In this document: piece after piece, positions 22,401 to 32,295 of the stretch
Layout: every line of letters starts with the position of its first letter
Position numbering within the stretch: the first letter of the stretch is position 1
Source of the DNA: Malachius bipustulatus
Taxonomy: Eukaryota > Arthropoda > Insecta > Coleoptera > Melyridae
Length of the DNA stretch: 64,000 bases
Assembly (NCBI GenBank): GCA_910589415.1
Contig: OU342637.1
Span: 30,596,162-30,660,161, forward strand
Reading direction: 5' to 3'
Notes under the pieces: model-generated
What the model was told of the DNA's origin: nothing
Database searches by the model: none
The model's input: only the letters and a program-made list of their open reading frames with translations
Made by a program: the position numbers and the translations under genes

Positions 22401-24573
22401 GAAGGGAAGCCAAAAAATTAGAAAAAAAAAAGAAGAATTCTAACATCTATGATGTGTGAGTTCTGACAAGCAAATTCTTAGGTGAATCGCGAAATTTGTC
22501 GCCAAATCACAATAAATAAGTCAATTTTTTTCAAGAAAATTCTAACAAATGTACCAACGCAAGCAACAAGCGACTGACAAACAAGACTGACCGGATTCTA
22601 TAAATGTTTACTATTGACCATTTGCTCTTTAGACTTTCTAAAGAAGAAGAAGAACATCAATAAAAATTGAACCAAGTTCAGAGTAAAGAGTTTTTTTTAT
22701 TTTTTGTTATCGAAATTAGTTAAATTTTGGTTGCTGATCTGAATAGTCGATAACTAATCTGACAACAATGCATAGCGCACATGTGCACAATTTGACCTTG
22801 TGATTGTGAAAGCAATAAAAATTAAAGCAACTTGGAGAAATTGAGAGAAACATTTTGATTGCAGGTCTTCATGAAATGAACCAGAAAATTGTTATTCTTC
22901 GATAAGGATACTATAATGATTAAATTGGAGTAAACTGGCAATCAGAAATACATGAACCAAATCTTTGCTGATTCAAATATGAATGTTACTATTTACCAGA
23001 CTCACTTTAAATAATTGCATTTATTACCACTTACCATCTACTGTAATCTGTAATCTATTTTTAAGTAGGTAGGTAAGTATAAGTAGTAGAAGCAGAAATA
23101 GCGATTTCTATTATTATCGTTTGAAATGGTCTGTGGTCACCGGCACCGGCACCGGCATACAATGAGGAAGTTAATAATAAATTGAAAATTTAATAAAATT
23201 CGTACATCCAGAAAATGTTAATTTATTTTTATTTCATAAACGCCCTTGTTCTTAACAGAAAAGACGATCTTAATTAACCTGACAATTAAGATTTCCTGAG
23301 ATAGAGATAGAACTTCCACTTGTTGCAACACTTGTTGCCACACATTCAACCAACACAACTCACATGAATGAACGAATGAATGAATAAATCCTTGAATCTG
23401 CCAACCGGATAACGATAAGGATAACAAATAACATCAGTAATAATAATAATTAAAGAAATTTACAGTTTACTTGAATAGAATTTAATATTTAAATATTCTC
23501 ACCAATATAGTGAACTTCTCGGTGAGCAGTTCAGTCTGAAGGGGTTCCTTGAGGGGGTCGAACTGGATTAGGCCTTCGCGTTTCCTGGTGAGCTCGTGCT
23601 GGTCGAACAGGACGAGGGCCCTCTGCACGTCGAACTTTCGAGCGTACAGGAATTTTATGGCCGTCGACCACGTCAGGGATTTCGATTTTCGGCGGTATTT
23701 GGCGTTGATTTTCTCGATGAAATCTTTCGTTGCCTGGAAATTTCATAATTGATATTAGTTATTATAATCAGGTACTCATAAACATAATTTTTTATAAGTC
23801 AACTGTCATCAATCAATGTCACCATTTTATGGAAGAATTTGTCAAAAAACGTTTTGACAGCTCTGGTAGCGTTTGTTTTGTCACTGTCAAGGACACTTTT
23901 CTGTCAAAAAATGAAGGAATAAGAATCATTTAGTAGGACATCATTTCAACACATAGGTCATAGTAGGACATAGGTCAACACTGGTGTAAATATATAATAA
24001 GAAACAAAATTATTTCTTTAAATGAATAACCAAACTATGCCCAAATACATAATTTACAAGTCAAATGTCATCCATCAATGGATGGCATTATGCGGAGGAG
24101 GATCTGTCAAAAAACATATTTTGACAGCTGCTGATTCTGATGTCATTCGTTTGTCTTGTCATAGTCAAGGACACTTTTATTAAAAAATGAGGGAAGAAAC
24201 ATTAATAATTTTCCCTACCCAACTTTTCTTTTCTTTTCTCAAATCACAAATTTATAATCCCCCCTAGTTAAAAAAAAACTTTTCTTTATTTTGCATGATT
24301 GGGGTACGTAATGGTAATGTAATAAAAGTAAAAAATAAAAGTATGAATGTTAATGTAGACACATCACACATCACATCCACAACTTCCACAAGGAGGATGA
24401 TGACAAATCCTGAACCTGATCCTGATCCCATAAGATAAACTACTGAACTAACAGAGGAAACAGGAAACAGATCGCGAATAACTCAAAGTAACCATTAACT
24501 TGTAGGTAGGTAATTTTAATAATTAGAACGGGAGACTTACATTTTCTTGTTCCGGAGTCAAGGTAGCGGCCAT
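7406..24573 (-). CDS. Ptpmeg2: Protein tyrosine phosphatase Meg2 (PTPN9), Sec14 plus PTP
   Basis: Seven exons on the minus strand: 24541-24573, 23503-23733, 20509-20739, 9782-10076, 9256-9705, 7902-8131, 7406-7843. All junctions are GT-AG and phases agree, giving 635 residues (human PTPN9: 593). A CRAL-TRIO N-terminal helix region (WSTAIKFLYARKFDV, about 30-45) precedes the Sec14 lipid-binding domain, which runs to about 245 (LKKVLIVTAPLWFKAPFKFL, then LPAQLGG). A Ser/Pro-rich linker spans about 264-320. The phosphatase domain runs from about 335 to 620 with NRYTDV at 368, WPD at 505-507 and the HCSAGIGRTG P-loop (catalytic Cys 552). All catalytic elements are intact. In animals the Sec14 domain binds phosphoinositides and targets the enzyme to secretory or endosomal membranes, where it regulates vesicle fusion and receptor signalling. 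The third intron (10077-20508) is 10.4 kb and repeat-rich. Confidence 0.95.
8240..9080. repeat. Degenerate GTTAAC/CATTA minisatellite in a Ptpmeg2 intron
   Basis: About 840 bp consist of loosely repeated words such as CATTAGTTAACGGG, GGCATTACTTA and GTTAATG at roughly 19-22-base intervals. Individual units are strongly diverged. The whole array lies inside the intron between exons 5 and 6 and stops shortly before the exon 5 donor at 9255. Confidence 0.7.
10690..10800 (+). repeat. Single copy of the TTCTCGCTCGAATGAATTGC repeat
   Basis: It starts TTTCTCACTCGTACGAATTG and continues with a GATTCGTGCTGC word, an A-run, then GTGTTGGATATCAAATTAAA and GCTTGCGAC. The same order of words is found in the arrays at about 13.74-14.48 kb and 18.22-19.15 kb of the same intron. 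Confidence 0.6.
11560..13240. repeat. Diverged direct duplication of a block of about 1.1 kb
   Basis: The segment around 11797-12150 (CATAAACAGTTATAGAA, CTACCCACGCCACTGGCTTA, then CGCCATTTTGGAACGGCTC and TTTCAGCCTCCAGGATTGAA) recurs in the same order at about 12893-13215. The offset is about 1,070-1,100 bases. The copies differ by substitutions and small indels. No ORF or transposase is associated. Confidence 0.6.
12433..12508 (-). repeat. tRNA-like sequence, probable SINE head or tRNA pseudogene
   Basis: On the minus strand the sequence carries a box-A-like TTGGCGAAGTTAGTTAGG and, 35-40 bases later, a box-B-like GGTTCGAAACC. A T-run follows at 12421-12431 that could end RNA polymerase III transcription. 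The acceptor and T stems do not pair well, so a working tRNA is unlikely. An internal polymerase III promoter of a tRNA-derived SINE is the better reading. Confidence 0.4.
13412..13461. repeat. AT dinucleotide microsatellite
   Basis: An almost uninterrupted (AT)n run with single A insertions. It directly follows the second copy of the 1.1-kb intronic duplication. Confidence 0.9.
13739..14480. repeat. Four-copy array of a unit of about 230 bp
   Basis: Copies begin near 13739, 13970, 14202 and 14405. Each contains TTCTCGCTCGGATGAATTGC, then a CTTCGATTCGTGC word, an AAAAAGTCGTGT word, and GGTATCAAATGAAAGCTTGC. A gapped spacing of about 205-232 bases indicates a decayed satellite. A related array lies at 18.2-19.2 kb. 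Confidence 0.7.
16740..17240. promoter_or_regulatory. GC- and CpG-rich island inside the large Ptpmeg2 intron
   Basis: About 500 bases of GC-rich sequence with many CpG dinucleotides (for example GTCGTCGCGACGCCGCGGCC near 17068) stand out in an AT-rich intron. Short reading frames on both strands (for instance 16769-17206 plus, 16941-17147 minus) match no family I know. In this genome GC-rich islands accompany gene starts and exons, so an alternative promoter or first exon is possible. On the minus strand it would sit upstream of exon 4 and could drive a phosphatase form lacking the N-terminal Sec14 part. This is inference from composition only. Confidence 0.3.
16866..16907. repeat. CACCAG microsatellite
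   Basis: A short run of ACCAGC/CACCAG words within the GC-rich island. Similar GGCACC or GGTACC runs occur at 23139-23158, 30050-30075, 36338-36356 and 52801-52817. Confidence 0.7.
18225..19150. repeat. Five-copy array of a unit of about 180-220 bp
   Basis: Copies begin near 18229, 18433, 18652, 18869 and 19049 and share TTTCTCGCTCGAATTAATTG, GATTCGTGCTGCACTTTTAT, AACAAAAAAGTCGTGTT and GGTATCAAATTAAAGCTT. It is the same family as 13739-14480 and 10690. The two arrays flank the GC-rich island in the same intron. Confidence 0.75.
21060..21975. repeat. Three direct copies of a unit of about 250-275 bp with an inverted terminus
   Basis: The word ATGGCTTGGGCACCCTTGTG recurs near 21212, 21460 and 21735, embedded in otherwise similar sequence (AATAATTTTGACAGCTTTTG, then GAACCGAGACGGCAA). 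At 21945-21975 the same word appears in reverse complement (CAAGGGTGCCCAAGCCATTA). Single copies lie near 5283 and 39846. This looks like tandemly amplified transposon sequence in the intron before Ptpmeg2 exon 3. Confidence 0.7.
23785..24200. repeat. Diverged direct duplication in Ptpmeg2 intron 1
   Basis: Sequence near 23785-23925 (ATAAGTCAACTGTCATC, then TTTTGACAGC, then GTCAAGGACACTTTT) recurs at about 24055-24195 with the same order of words. The offset is about 265-270 bases. Confidence 0.55.
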
Positions 24574-25062
24574 GGTAGACCGAAGAAACCGAAAACAATT
24601 GTTTAAAATAAAACAAACCTGGAACTATTTACACCACAACACACCTTCGTCAACGCATTCTCGATGAAACAAAAAGTATTATCCTCATTACAACGGAACA
24701 GAGTGGAAAGAAAGAAATTATTTCGACTGTAATAACAAACTTCATAAGCAACTCATGACTCGGTAATTGCCACACCGACACCGCCACCAACACCAAAACC
24801 GCAATTAATCATTTTCCTCAAACCAAAACTGAACACCCAACATTAACAATTATTCAACATTATCCAAGAGTCAAGAGATGATTTTCCTTGCAGCTTGCAA
24901 AAATAATAATAATAAGAGAGAAAAGAGAATAACAGCTTCCCACTTGTCAAAAAATTGTTTTTTTTTTCCTTGTTTGGCCTTCATGATGACTTAACACTGA
25001 CATATGACATTTACAATTGGCGTATACAAGACTGTTGTAGTTGCACTGCACTGCAAGTAAGG

Positions 25063-25134
25063 TTAGAGAACCTGCATTATCTACAGACCTACACTAACGC
25101 TCACTAGTCAGTGTCGGTAATACAGATCCCCTAA
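25063..25134. repeat. Hairpin element of the GTATTACCGACACTG family
   Basis: The right arm GTCAGTGTCGGTAATACAGA is well conserved. The left arm (TTAGAGAACCTGCATTATCT) is diverged. Outer TTA and TAA match the other family members at 3419, 31811 and 40383. Confidence 0.5.
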
Positions 25135-25310
25135 GTAAGGTTGAAACGAAAAGTGAGGTTACGATCGCGAAAATTATGAATTTATTTCGAAAAAAACTGA
25201 TTCAACGATGCTGTTCAGGCAGAATATTTGAAAAAATTGTGGCGAGGGTTAACTTCTGTAAAAAAAGTAAGTAATCGATCTAAAATTTGTAATGTTTGTT
25301 GCTTTTGCTG

Positions 25311-26243
25311 AGCGCACCCTGACTTATGACAGTCGTATAGGCTAAACAAGTAACTATTGTGGCGCCACCAAGTAGGCAAATTTGACACTTTCATGCGGCA
25401 AGTCCTGCGTGCCCGCTGTTCATTTTAATGTATTTGTTATTGCAAACATGAGGTCGTTCCGAGTATACAAAAATCGGGAAGTGTTTGTTGTACACGAGTA
25501 CCTTAAATGCTTGAGATTACATACGTATTTATTACTCCTGAATCTTTTTTTAGATAGTAAATTAAAGTTAAAAATTTTAGTTAATAATTTAAGGCATATA
25601 AGTAATACTAATAATTTTTTCGAGCTGTATTTATTCAGACGAAGGGTAACATTTTCTTGCTTTACAGCTGCAAAATATGTTTAAAACTCTTCGACTTATT
25701 ATACATAAGCTCAATAAAAACCCCGAAAACATGAGATGAAATATGAACTTTATTATGCGTTGATAAGAAAGGTGATATTTTTTTAATGGACAATTAATAT
25801 ATCACCTGAACAATGGGACAATAATAGGTTTTTTCATTTTTATGAGTGCTATGTGCACCAGGAGTCTCTCTAAATGAGCGCTGTTCCTTGAAGAAAAGTT
25901 CCATGTAAACGTATTCTCTAACATCGCTCATGTGAAAACTCATCATGAGATTTCGCCCATTTCTCAACGATTTAAAACGAAAGCAGTCGAGACTGGGTGC
26001 TTGGAAATGACTTTTAATAATTATTGTAGTCATAATAAATTTAAAAATCTATAAGTTCACTGCCAAATAATAATTTTAAAAGGGTTTCATTATCCAAACG
26101 AGCTGTCAAAAATTGCAAAGCAAGGTTATACTGCCGCACGAAAGTGCGAAAAAAATCCACGAGGAGGCGCGCGCGCCGCAAACATCCGATACTTACTTAG
26201 CCTATTATGTCAGTCACAGGTCATAAGGTGAGGGAGCGAGAGG
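25311..26243. mobile_element. Inverted-repeat element of about 930 bp
   Basis: Left-end words (CACCCTGACTTATGAC, GTATAGGCTAAACAAGTAAC, GTGGCGCCACC) are matched in reverse order and complement by the right end (CTTACTTAGCCTATTATGTC, GTCATAAGGTGAGGGAGCGA). The repeats are imperfect over about 60 bases. Internal ORFs (25382-25684 plus and 25794-26033 minus) resemble nothing I recognise. It is probably a non-autonomous DNA transposon. Confidence 0.5.
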
Positions 26244-27084
26244 GCAGAGCGACCATGACGGAGAATGAATAAAGTTTTAATTTAAAATAAATAAACTATG
26301 GTTTTGATGATTAAAACAACAAAACAAGGATTAAACAAAATTGATCAGTAATTAGTCAAATTGATCGACAAAGTTCGATCGGTTCGAAAATTATATTTCG
26401 GCAACGCCCGGCTATTTCGAAATACATAAAGTGGCAACTGGCAAGACAACATGATAATATGAACGGATAACAACAGGATTTATGGAGAGTGGCGACTCGC
26501 CGATTCGCAAACGAGACAGCAGGCTTGAGCAATGGCAGCAATGCAATTTTTTTCTCCTTAATTAAAGTTTATTTTATACTAATAATAATAATAATAATAA
26601 AAAAGATCTGCAAGATTTAATGACTGCTCAATAACAGCCTAGTTTTAAGCGAAAAGAAAAACTTTATTTAATATAATAAAAAAAAACACTTTGCTGTTAG
26701 CTTGATTTCTATAATAATAGTAGTGAATAGTATTGTAAATAATTGAAATTGAATATAATAATGAGGTTCGACTAGTAGCAGGTCAGGAATGCCTTCGCAG
26801 CGGAAGCATTCACGGTACGTGCAAGACTGCCAGACTGGTCTGCTGCTGTGTCGCATTGCCCTTTCCCGGCCTCGCCGTCCGAGTCGGGGATTCCCCATTC
26901 AACGTCTGGCTCCCTGGCTGGCTTTCACGCTCTTTTGAATTCTGAATACAATGATAATCATTATAACTATATCGCCGAAATTATTAATATCTTAATACAA
27001 AAGAATGCAATATTTGTAACTAAATCTCTCCAAAATGACGTCACTTCCACAATCACGAAATTGGTACAGAATAGGAACAATCAG

Positions 27085-27280
27085 AAGACAAACTCGCCGG
27101 CGGCGTCTTTGATCTTTTAGAGACGAGACAAGCCACACATCTAGCGGCCATTGTTCCAGAGAAGCGCAGACCCGCATTAGATGTTTTGACAAAAAATCAT
27201 GGCGGATCTCTATGCGCCGAGTACATGCGCGAACTCGATTTTCTTATTGAAGTTTGGTTTCTGATTGTTTCATTCTGTGA
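27085..27280 (+). repeat. Dispersed repeat with GAGACAAGCCACA and GATGCGCGAACTCG cores
   Basis: It contains CTCGCCGGCGGCGTCTTTGA, AGAGACGAGACAAGCCACAC, CATGGCGGATCTCTATGCGC and TGCGCGAACTCGATTTTC. The same blocks occur in reverse orientation at 58622-58858. Partial copies lie at 3490-3560 and at 34200-34260. It covers about 200 bp, and no coding capacity is seen. Confidence 0.65.
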
Positions 27281-27668
27281 AACTGGTATGTATACATGTC
27301 ATGTGTCATATGTTACTATATTGATATGTCATATGTCATAATATTGACATTAATGAATTTGAAATTTGAATGCTGATTTATTTACGATGTGATGATGTGA
27401 AATATGAAATGTGTAAAAAAAAGATGTATGTTAAAAATTAAATCAAAAATCACATCACACGCAGAAAGAAAGCAAGAAAGAACCTGACAAACCAAAAACT
27501 GGAGATGCTTTCAAACTCGTAGCAGCAGGAAAGAGGAAGTGATGAAGGAAATAGTTCGCGTTAGTGATAATAAAAATTTACCAACACATCCTGATGACTG
27601 GCCTATTCCATTGCTCCAGCAGCGACACACCTCTTCAAATATAAATATATGATAACTGGAGAGAAAAT

Positions 27669-29318
27669 ATGGAGCAGGATAAAGAAGTGTACTGTGGATT
27701 TCTGCTGCTACCGCCCCTGGGAAAAATTCTAATCAAGGTAACGTATCCCCAACACACCCGTTTTTCTCCTCCAATCAAACGGTAATAACCTCGATCCTTC
27801 CAGAAATCCTGGCAACAAAAATACTGCCTCCTCTTCAAAGCCAGCAAGTTCGGAATCGAACGCTTGGAAGTGTACGACACGCCCGACATGACCAAATCCA
27901 CGGCGCGCATCATCACCCTGGAAAACTGCGTGAAAATCACACCGAAAGGCGTCACGTACTTCACCGTCACCACGAAAACCTCCGTCCACGAGTTCGGCGC
28001 GATCGACGCCCAGTCACGCAACGAATGGTTAAACGCGTTGCAGTCAATCGCGTTCCCCGACGACGTCTCCAAGACGACCACTTTTGAACAAGACAACGAA
28101 CTGTACTGCCCGTCAAACGAGGGCGTCTTCAATGTGAAGCTGCACTCGTCCCCGGCCTCCGCGCGCTGCGGACTGGAACCGAAACTGTACACTCTGCTGC
28201 TCACTTCGTCTGCCATACAACTGAGAGACATCTCCAGTAACAAGCTGCTCTTCACTTGGCCTTACCATTTTATCAGACGGTACGGATGTAAACAGGGTAA
28301 ATTTACCTTCGAAGCGGGAAGGAAATGCGAAACAGGCGAAGGGATCTTCTTCCTCGAGCATCCCAATCAACAAGAAATATTCAGGTTAGTTTCGCATTCT
28401 CATTTTATATTCCATTACGATCATTTTTCCCAACTTTGTAGATGTTTTGCGTCGAAACTGAAAGCGATGAAGAAACTGCTGAACGGCGATCCCTCCGTTC
28501 CGATGCTCGATTGCGGCGACAGTCAGTTCCAGGCCGCTCTCAGCATGGAAGCGCGATCTAGGAGCCCCCTGCCGCCCTCCCCCACCACCTCGACCGCCCT
28601 CCACGACATCGAGTCGAACATCTCGAACAAATCGTTCGGCGACTTGATCACCAACAACTCTTTTACCTCGAAATCGACGATCTCGTCGCACTCGCACTCC
28701 CACAAGACGAACCCGACCAAGCCACCACGCAAGTTCCTCCACCAGAAACAGCAGACGGACAGCAACTCGAACATCACCCAGCAGCAGCAGCAGCAGGGCA
28801 AGTCGGACTACGAGCCCGTCAGCCGGTACGACAAGGTCGAGTACCGGTGCGACGCCTGGCGGACGATGGGTGTCGACGATGTCGACCACACCGAGAACGT
28901 CGGCGAGGAGGACGAGTACTACATGTCGTGGGGCACGGTCCGCAAGGCGGTCGACGTGATCCCCGTTCGGCCGGGACAGGCGCCCAAGATGATAACGGGG
29001 CCGGCAACGACGCCCGAGAACGAGGGCTACGATAAGCTGGACTTTTTCGGGTCGTCCAGCAAGCTGAACACCAGTTACAAGCAGGTGACGGCCAAGACGG
29101 GCGTGCCCATGGCTTGCCCGCCCTCGTTCAACGATTACGACGAGGTGCGGCCGGTGATGGAGAGCGCGAGGCTGGCCGACGACTCGCATCTGGGATACGC
29201 GCTGGTCCGCAAGGATACCGGCAAGGGGAGGGTCGGGGTCGGTAACGAGGAGCAGGTGGATCATCAGTTTCATAACGACGAGCCGTATGCTATTATAAGC
29301 AAGCCGAAGAGGGTGTGA
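27669..29318 (+). CDS. Dok: Dok-family docking protein (PH plus IRS-type PTB)
   Basis: Three exons: 27669-27737, 27804-28384, 28442-29318, giving 508 residues. A PH domain covers about 5-115 (VYCGFLLLPP at the start, ARIITLENCVKI, then NEWLNALQSI at the end). An IRS-type PTB domain covers about 122-225 (NEGVFNVKLHSS, LLFTWPYHFIRRYG, FTFEAGRKCETGEGIFFL). The long C-terminal tail has polyglutamine and several tyrosines in likely SH2-ligand context (YEPVSRY, DEYYMSW, YDKLDFF, YDEVRP, YALVRK). Dok proteins are membrane-recruited adaptors phosphorylated by receptor and Src-family kinases, which dampen or route Ras/JNK signalling. The second intron is only 57 nt and open in frame, so retention would insert 19 residues inside the PTB C-terminal helix. 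The poly(A) signal is at 29385. Confidence 0.9.
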
Positions 29319-29384
29319 GTCGTTATGTAATCAAGTACTTAAACTTAGTAGGTTCTAGGTACAGTTAAAGTTAACCATTCCTTT

Positions 29385-29390
29385 AATAAA
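29385..29390 (+). promoter_or_regulatory. Poly(A) signal of Dok
   Basis: AATAAA lies 67 bases after the Dok stop codon. It is the first canonical hexamer downstream and implies a short 3' untranslated region. Confidence 0.65.
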
Positions 29391-30852
29391 CGCTTGGTTA
29401 TTATGAAATGTTATAAATTCTAACATCCGTTTGCTTTATTATTAAGATGATTGATCGATTAGATAACAGACGATCAAGTTTTTATTTAGTTAAGAATTTG
29501 ATCGTCTCTTCTAATAATTATTAATATTTTGCGTAAAAGTAATTAGAAATTGAAGTCTCTCAATTAAATTCCCTCCTCACTATTATAAGTCTCCATAGAT
29601 AAGGGGGAATTATTTTCTCAATCGAGTGCCAAAATAGTTAAATTGGTGCCTTTATAATAATTATAAGTCTGGCTTACCTTTTGATATTGCCGGGAGGATT
29701 GTGAGTGAATAATGAAATTTTTGAATGCTAGTCTTTTACCTTTTACAATAATAATTAGCTTGGAATCCTCTTGGCGGTTTGTAATGATGATGATAAAGTT
29801 GCTGGTGCTATTCAATCAAAATGTTTAAATTTTATTTCCCTAATTAAACTATTAGATTACACCCATTAAGATTACAATTTGTAAATTTGATGTTTAGATA
29901 TTTATGCACGCCAAAGATAAGGATTTTTTTGTAAATATATTTGTAACAATTTTCTTATATTCTGACCAGATCGATTTTGTTTATGTGGTTGTAGAAAAAG
30001 TGTAATAATTGATCTGTTGTAAATTGTAATTTTATAATTATCCGTTTTTACCGGTACCGGTACCAGTACCAGTGGTAACTGGTAACTGTTGTTTACACAG
30101 AATAAGTCATGAGCGGTTTTATAAATATAAGTGAGACGATTTTGACAGTTGACATGCCTCCTTGATTCATTGAATTGAAGTAGCAACCATGAAACTGTCA
30201 AAGTCGTCGTGGTACTGGTAAGTCTCAATTGTGTCAAAAGATTTCTGTTGATGATTTATTATGTCGTCCTGATTGTTGTCCACTGTTGCAATATCTCTTA
30301 TTTGTAGTTGTTAATTTAATACTATGACATGATCCACATTATTTTGACAGAATTATTATCTATGATTATGAATGAGACACCTGTACAGGTAGAGAAAAAG
30401 TATTGTTTCAATGTTGTGCCCTATTTTATGTAAAGATATTCCATTATTATGTTGTCCCAGTTTAGTTGTAATTGTTGCTTCCGTTCCCTTGAATCTGTGA
30501 AAAAAATACATTCCCAAGTACCATAAGGGATGCTACCTTAATAAGGGTTAGGTATAAAAAAACGTATTTACTTAATATTTTTTTGTATATTTCTTGTATA
30601 CGATTTTACCTCAACAATAACTTTTTGATATAATATGATGAAATATATAAATAATTAATAACGAAACGCTTGTTTTATTATTGTACTACCAGAACAGGCC
30701 CAGGTCGTACTAGTACTAAAGAAGTATTGCGAATCTGGGAGCTCAAAGGTGGTTTACTTTACCAAAAAAATTGGTGGAGGAAATGGATATGGGATTGGTG
30801 CAGTAGCAAAGATCACAGTTAAATCTTATTATTATTATCATTATACACAGAA
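29391..30852. other. Intergenic AT-rich sequence between Dok and DNLZ
   Basis: No coding region is recognised. It holds a GGTACC/CCAGTA microsatellite at about 30047-30090. The part near 30800 is probably the 3' untranslated region of the minus-strand DNLZ gene. Small ORFs here have no domain features. Confidence 0.4.
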
Positions 30853-31332
30853 TTAATTAGCTTTCTCTAATATTTCGATACATCGATCCACGTCGACTTT
30901 CCTCACAGTTTCGCCTTTCTCGGCCAGAATCTCTTCGATGTTCCTCTTGCCGTTCAGGTCCGTGAACCAGTTCAAGTTATCGGCGATCAGGTGATTGTTC
31001 TGGCAGCCGCTGCACTCCACTATCACGACCCCCTTCTGGTACGCCACCTTCGAGATGAACTTATCGTTTTTCGTCTTGCACACTTTACAGGTGAACGACA
31101 GATACAGTTTACCCTCCAGCCTGGCCAGGGGGATCTTGGCCGTTTGACTCGTTTGTTCCTCGTCCGCGATACTCTCGTTTTTTGCAGCCAGATTAATTGC
31201 GGGGGTGTTTATTTTTCTCACATTCGTGATAGTACTGATGATGCTTGGATTGTTAATTTTATGCTTTGGGAGAGATTGACGACCAATTGTGACCAAGCGT
31301 GGTATTGTTGTCAGGAGTCGGCGAGTTGACAT
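30853..31332 (-). CDS. DNLZ: DNL-type zinc-finger protein, mitochondrial Hsp70 escort
   Basis: A single-exon minus-strand frame of 159 residues. The first 45 or so are basic and Ser/Thr/Ile-rich without acidic residues, as in a mitochondrial presequence. The zf-DNL domain (about 72-145) has both zinc-binding CxxC pairs: [10 protein letters not shown] (Cys82, Cys85) and [19 protein letters not shown] (Cys107, Cys110), including the name-giving D-N-L at 118-120. Zim17/Tim15/Hep1/DNLZ proteins keep mitochondrial Hsp70 soluble and active in the matrix, supporting protein import and iron-sulfur cluster assembly. The length is close to yeast Zim17 and human DNLZ. The first Met is used because the presequence follows it directly. 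Confidence 0.93.
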   Translation of the reverse strand: MSTRRLLTTIPRLVTIGRQSLPKHKINNPSIISTITNVRKINTPAINLAAKNESIADEEQTSQTAKIPLARLEGKLYLSFTCKVCKTKNDKFISKVAYQKGVVIVECSGCQNNHLIADNLNWFTDLNGKRNIEEILAEKGETVRKVDVDRCIEILEKAN

Positions 31333-31438
31333 CTTTATTTGTATTCATAAATTGATTATTAAATTTTAAATTTAACTAAAAATTGGTATTCCTAATTTAA
31401 ACGATGTTGCTTAATAAATGTTAGGTTAGGGGTTAGGT

Positions 31439-32060
31439 TTTGCTAAAGCGCCGATACTACTGCGATACTTCGCATGCGCATTATAAAATGATCCTACTAC
31501 TGCTGTTGCCAGTGCTGCCTTCTTTCTTTTTTACTTTATTTTTGTAAAGTAAATAATAATTATAGCGTTATACAGCATAATCCGGAATTGAATGGGACAC
31601 AGAACCACAGCACAACAGCTCACTCACTGCTCAGTTACAGCTTTAAGGCATCAAGCGAAAATGGATTACACGAAACATAATTACATTTACATATCTTGTA
31701 CAAAAGTGCTTTGAAATACACCAGTTTCAGAGGACATCATTCAAAACGTTGTTATTAGCATAAACATTTTGAATTGTAATGTAGAGAACGATGTCGGCAG
31801 ATTTTTTAGGATACTTGTGTTACCGACACTGATACTTACGTGAGCCGGTAATGCAGGTATTTATTCTTAATTTTTTTCCTATGTCTTTTATACTTTTATC
31901 ATATTATTATCTTTCTAAATTATGAATAAATTAGGTTTTTTTAACCAGTTTCTGTACATATCCATATGAAAATGATACACTTACAAGTTTTTAACTCGGT
32001 CCGCGAAAATAGAAAAACCTACAATGCGCATGCGGTCATGGCATGATAGTCGTATCGTAT
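31439..32060. mobile_element. Degenerate copy of the GCTAAAGCGCC inverted-repeat family
   Basis: The left end TTTTGCTAAAGCGCCGATAC, then CGCATGCGCATTAT, matches the terminus of the 2605-3268 element. A partial right end (AATGCGCATGCGGTCATGGC) is near 32017-32040 and lacks the outermost bases. A small GTATTACCGACACTG-family hairpin sits inside at 31811-31862. The element lies between DNLZ and the zinc-finger gene, probably covering part of their upstream regions. Confidence 0.45.
31811..31862. repeat. Hairpin element of the GTATTACCGACACTG family
   Basis: TGTGTTACCGACACTGATAC pairs with GAGCCGGTAATGCAGGTA across a short spacer. It is one of four related hairpins in this window and is nested in the larger inverted-repeat element. 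Confidence 0.5.
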
Positions 32061-32295
32061 CATCGTATCTATTATTAAGCATGCAACATGCAAGGCAGCA
32101 TCGACCATCGAAGGAAGCATCAATGTTTAAAAAAAATCACTTTCACATTGAAGCGCCAAAAAAGTATTCCAATAAGCTTTAGCATAAAACATAAAGATAA
32201 AACTAAAACTTTAAATAGTTGTTAATAACAGTTACTCGTTTTCGTTTATTAACAATAAGAAGAATTTGTTTTGAATTGAATGAAGAACATTCAAC

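Noticed and set aside
28386..29273. Long minus-strand frame (295 codons) opposite Dok exon 3
   Set aside because: It is a by-product of GC-rich codon use in Dok. It has no domain, and the plus strand carries clear PH/PTB and tyrosine motifs.
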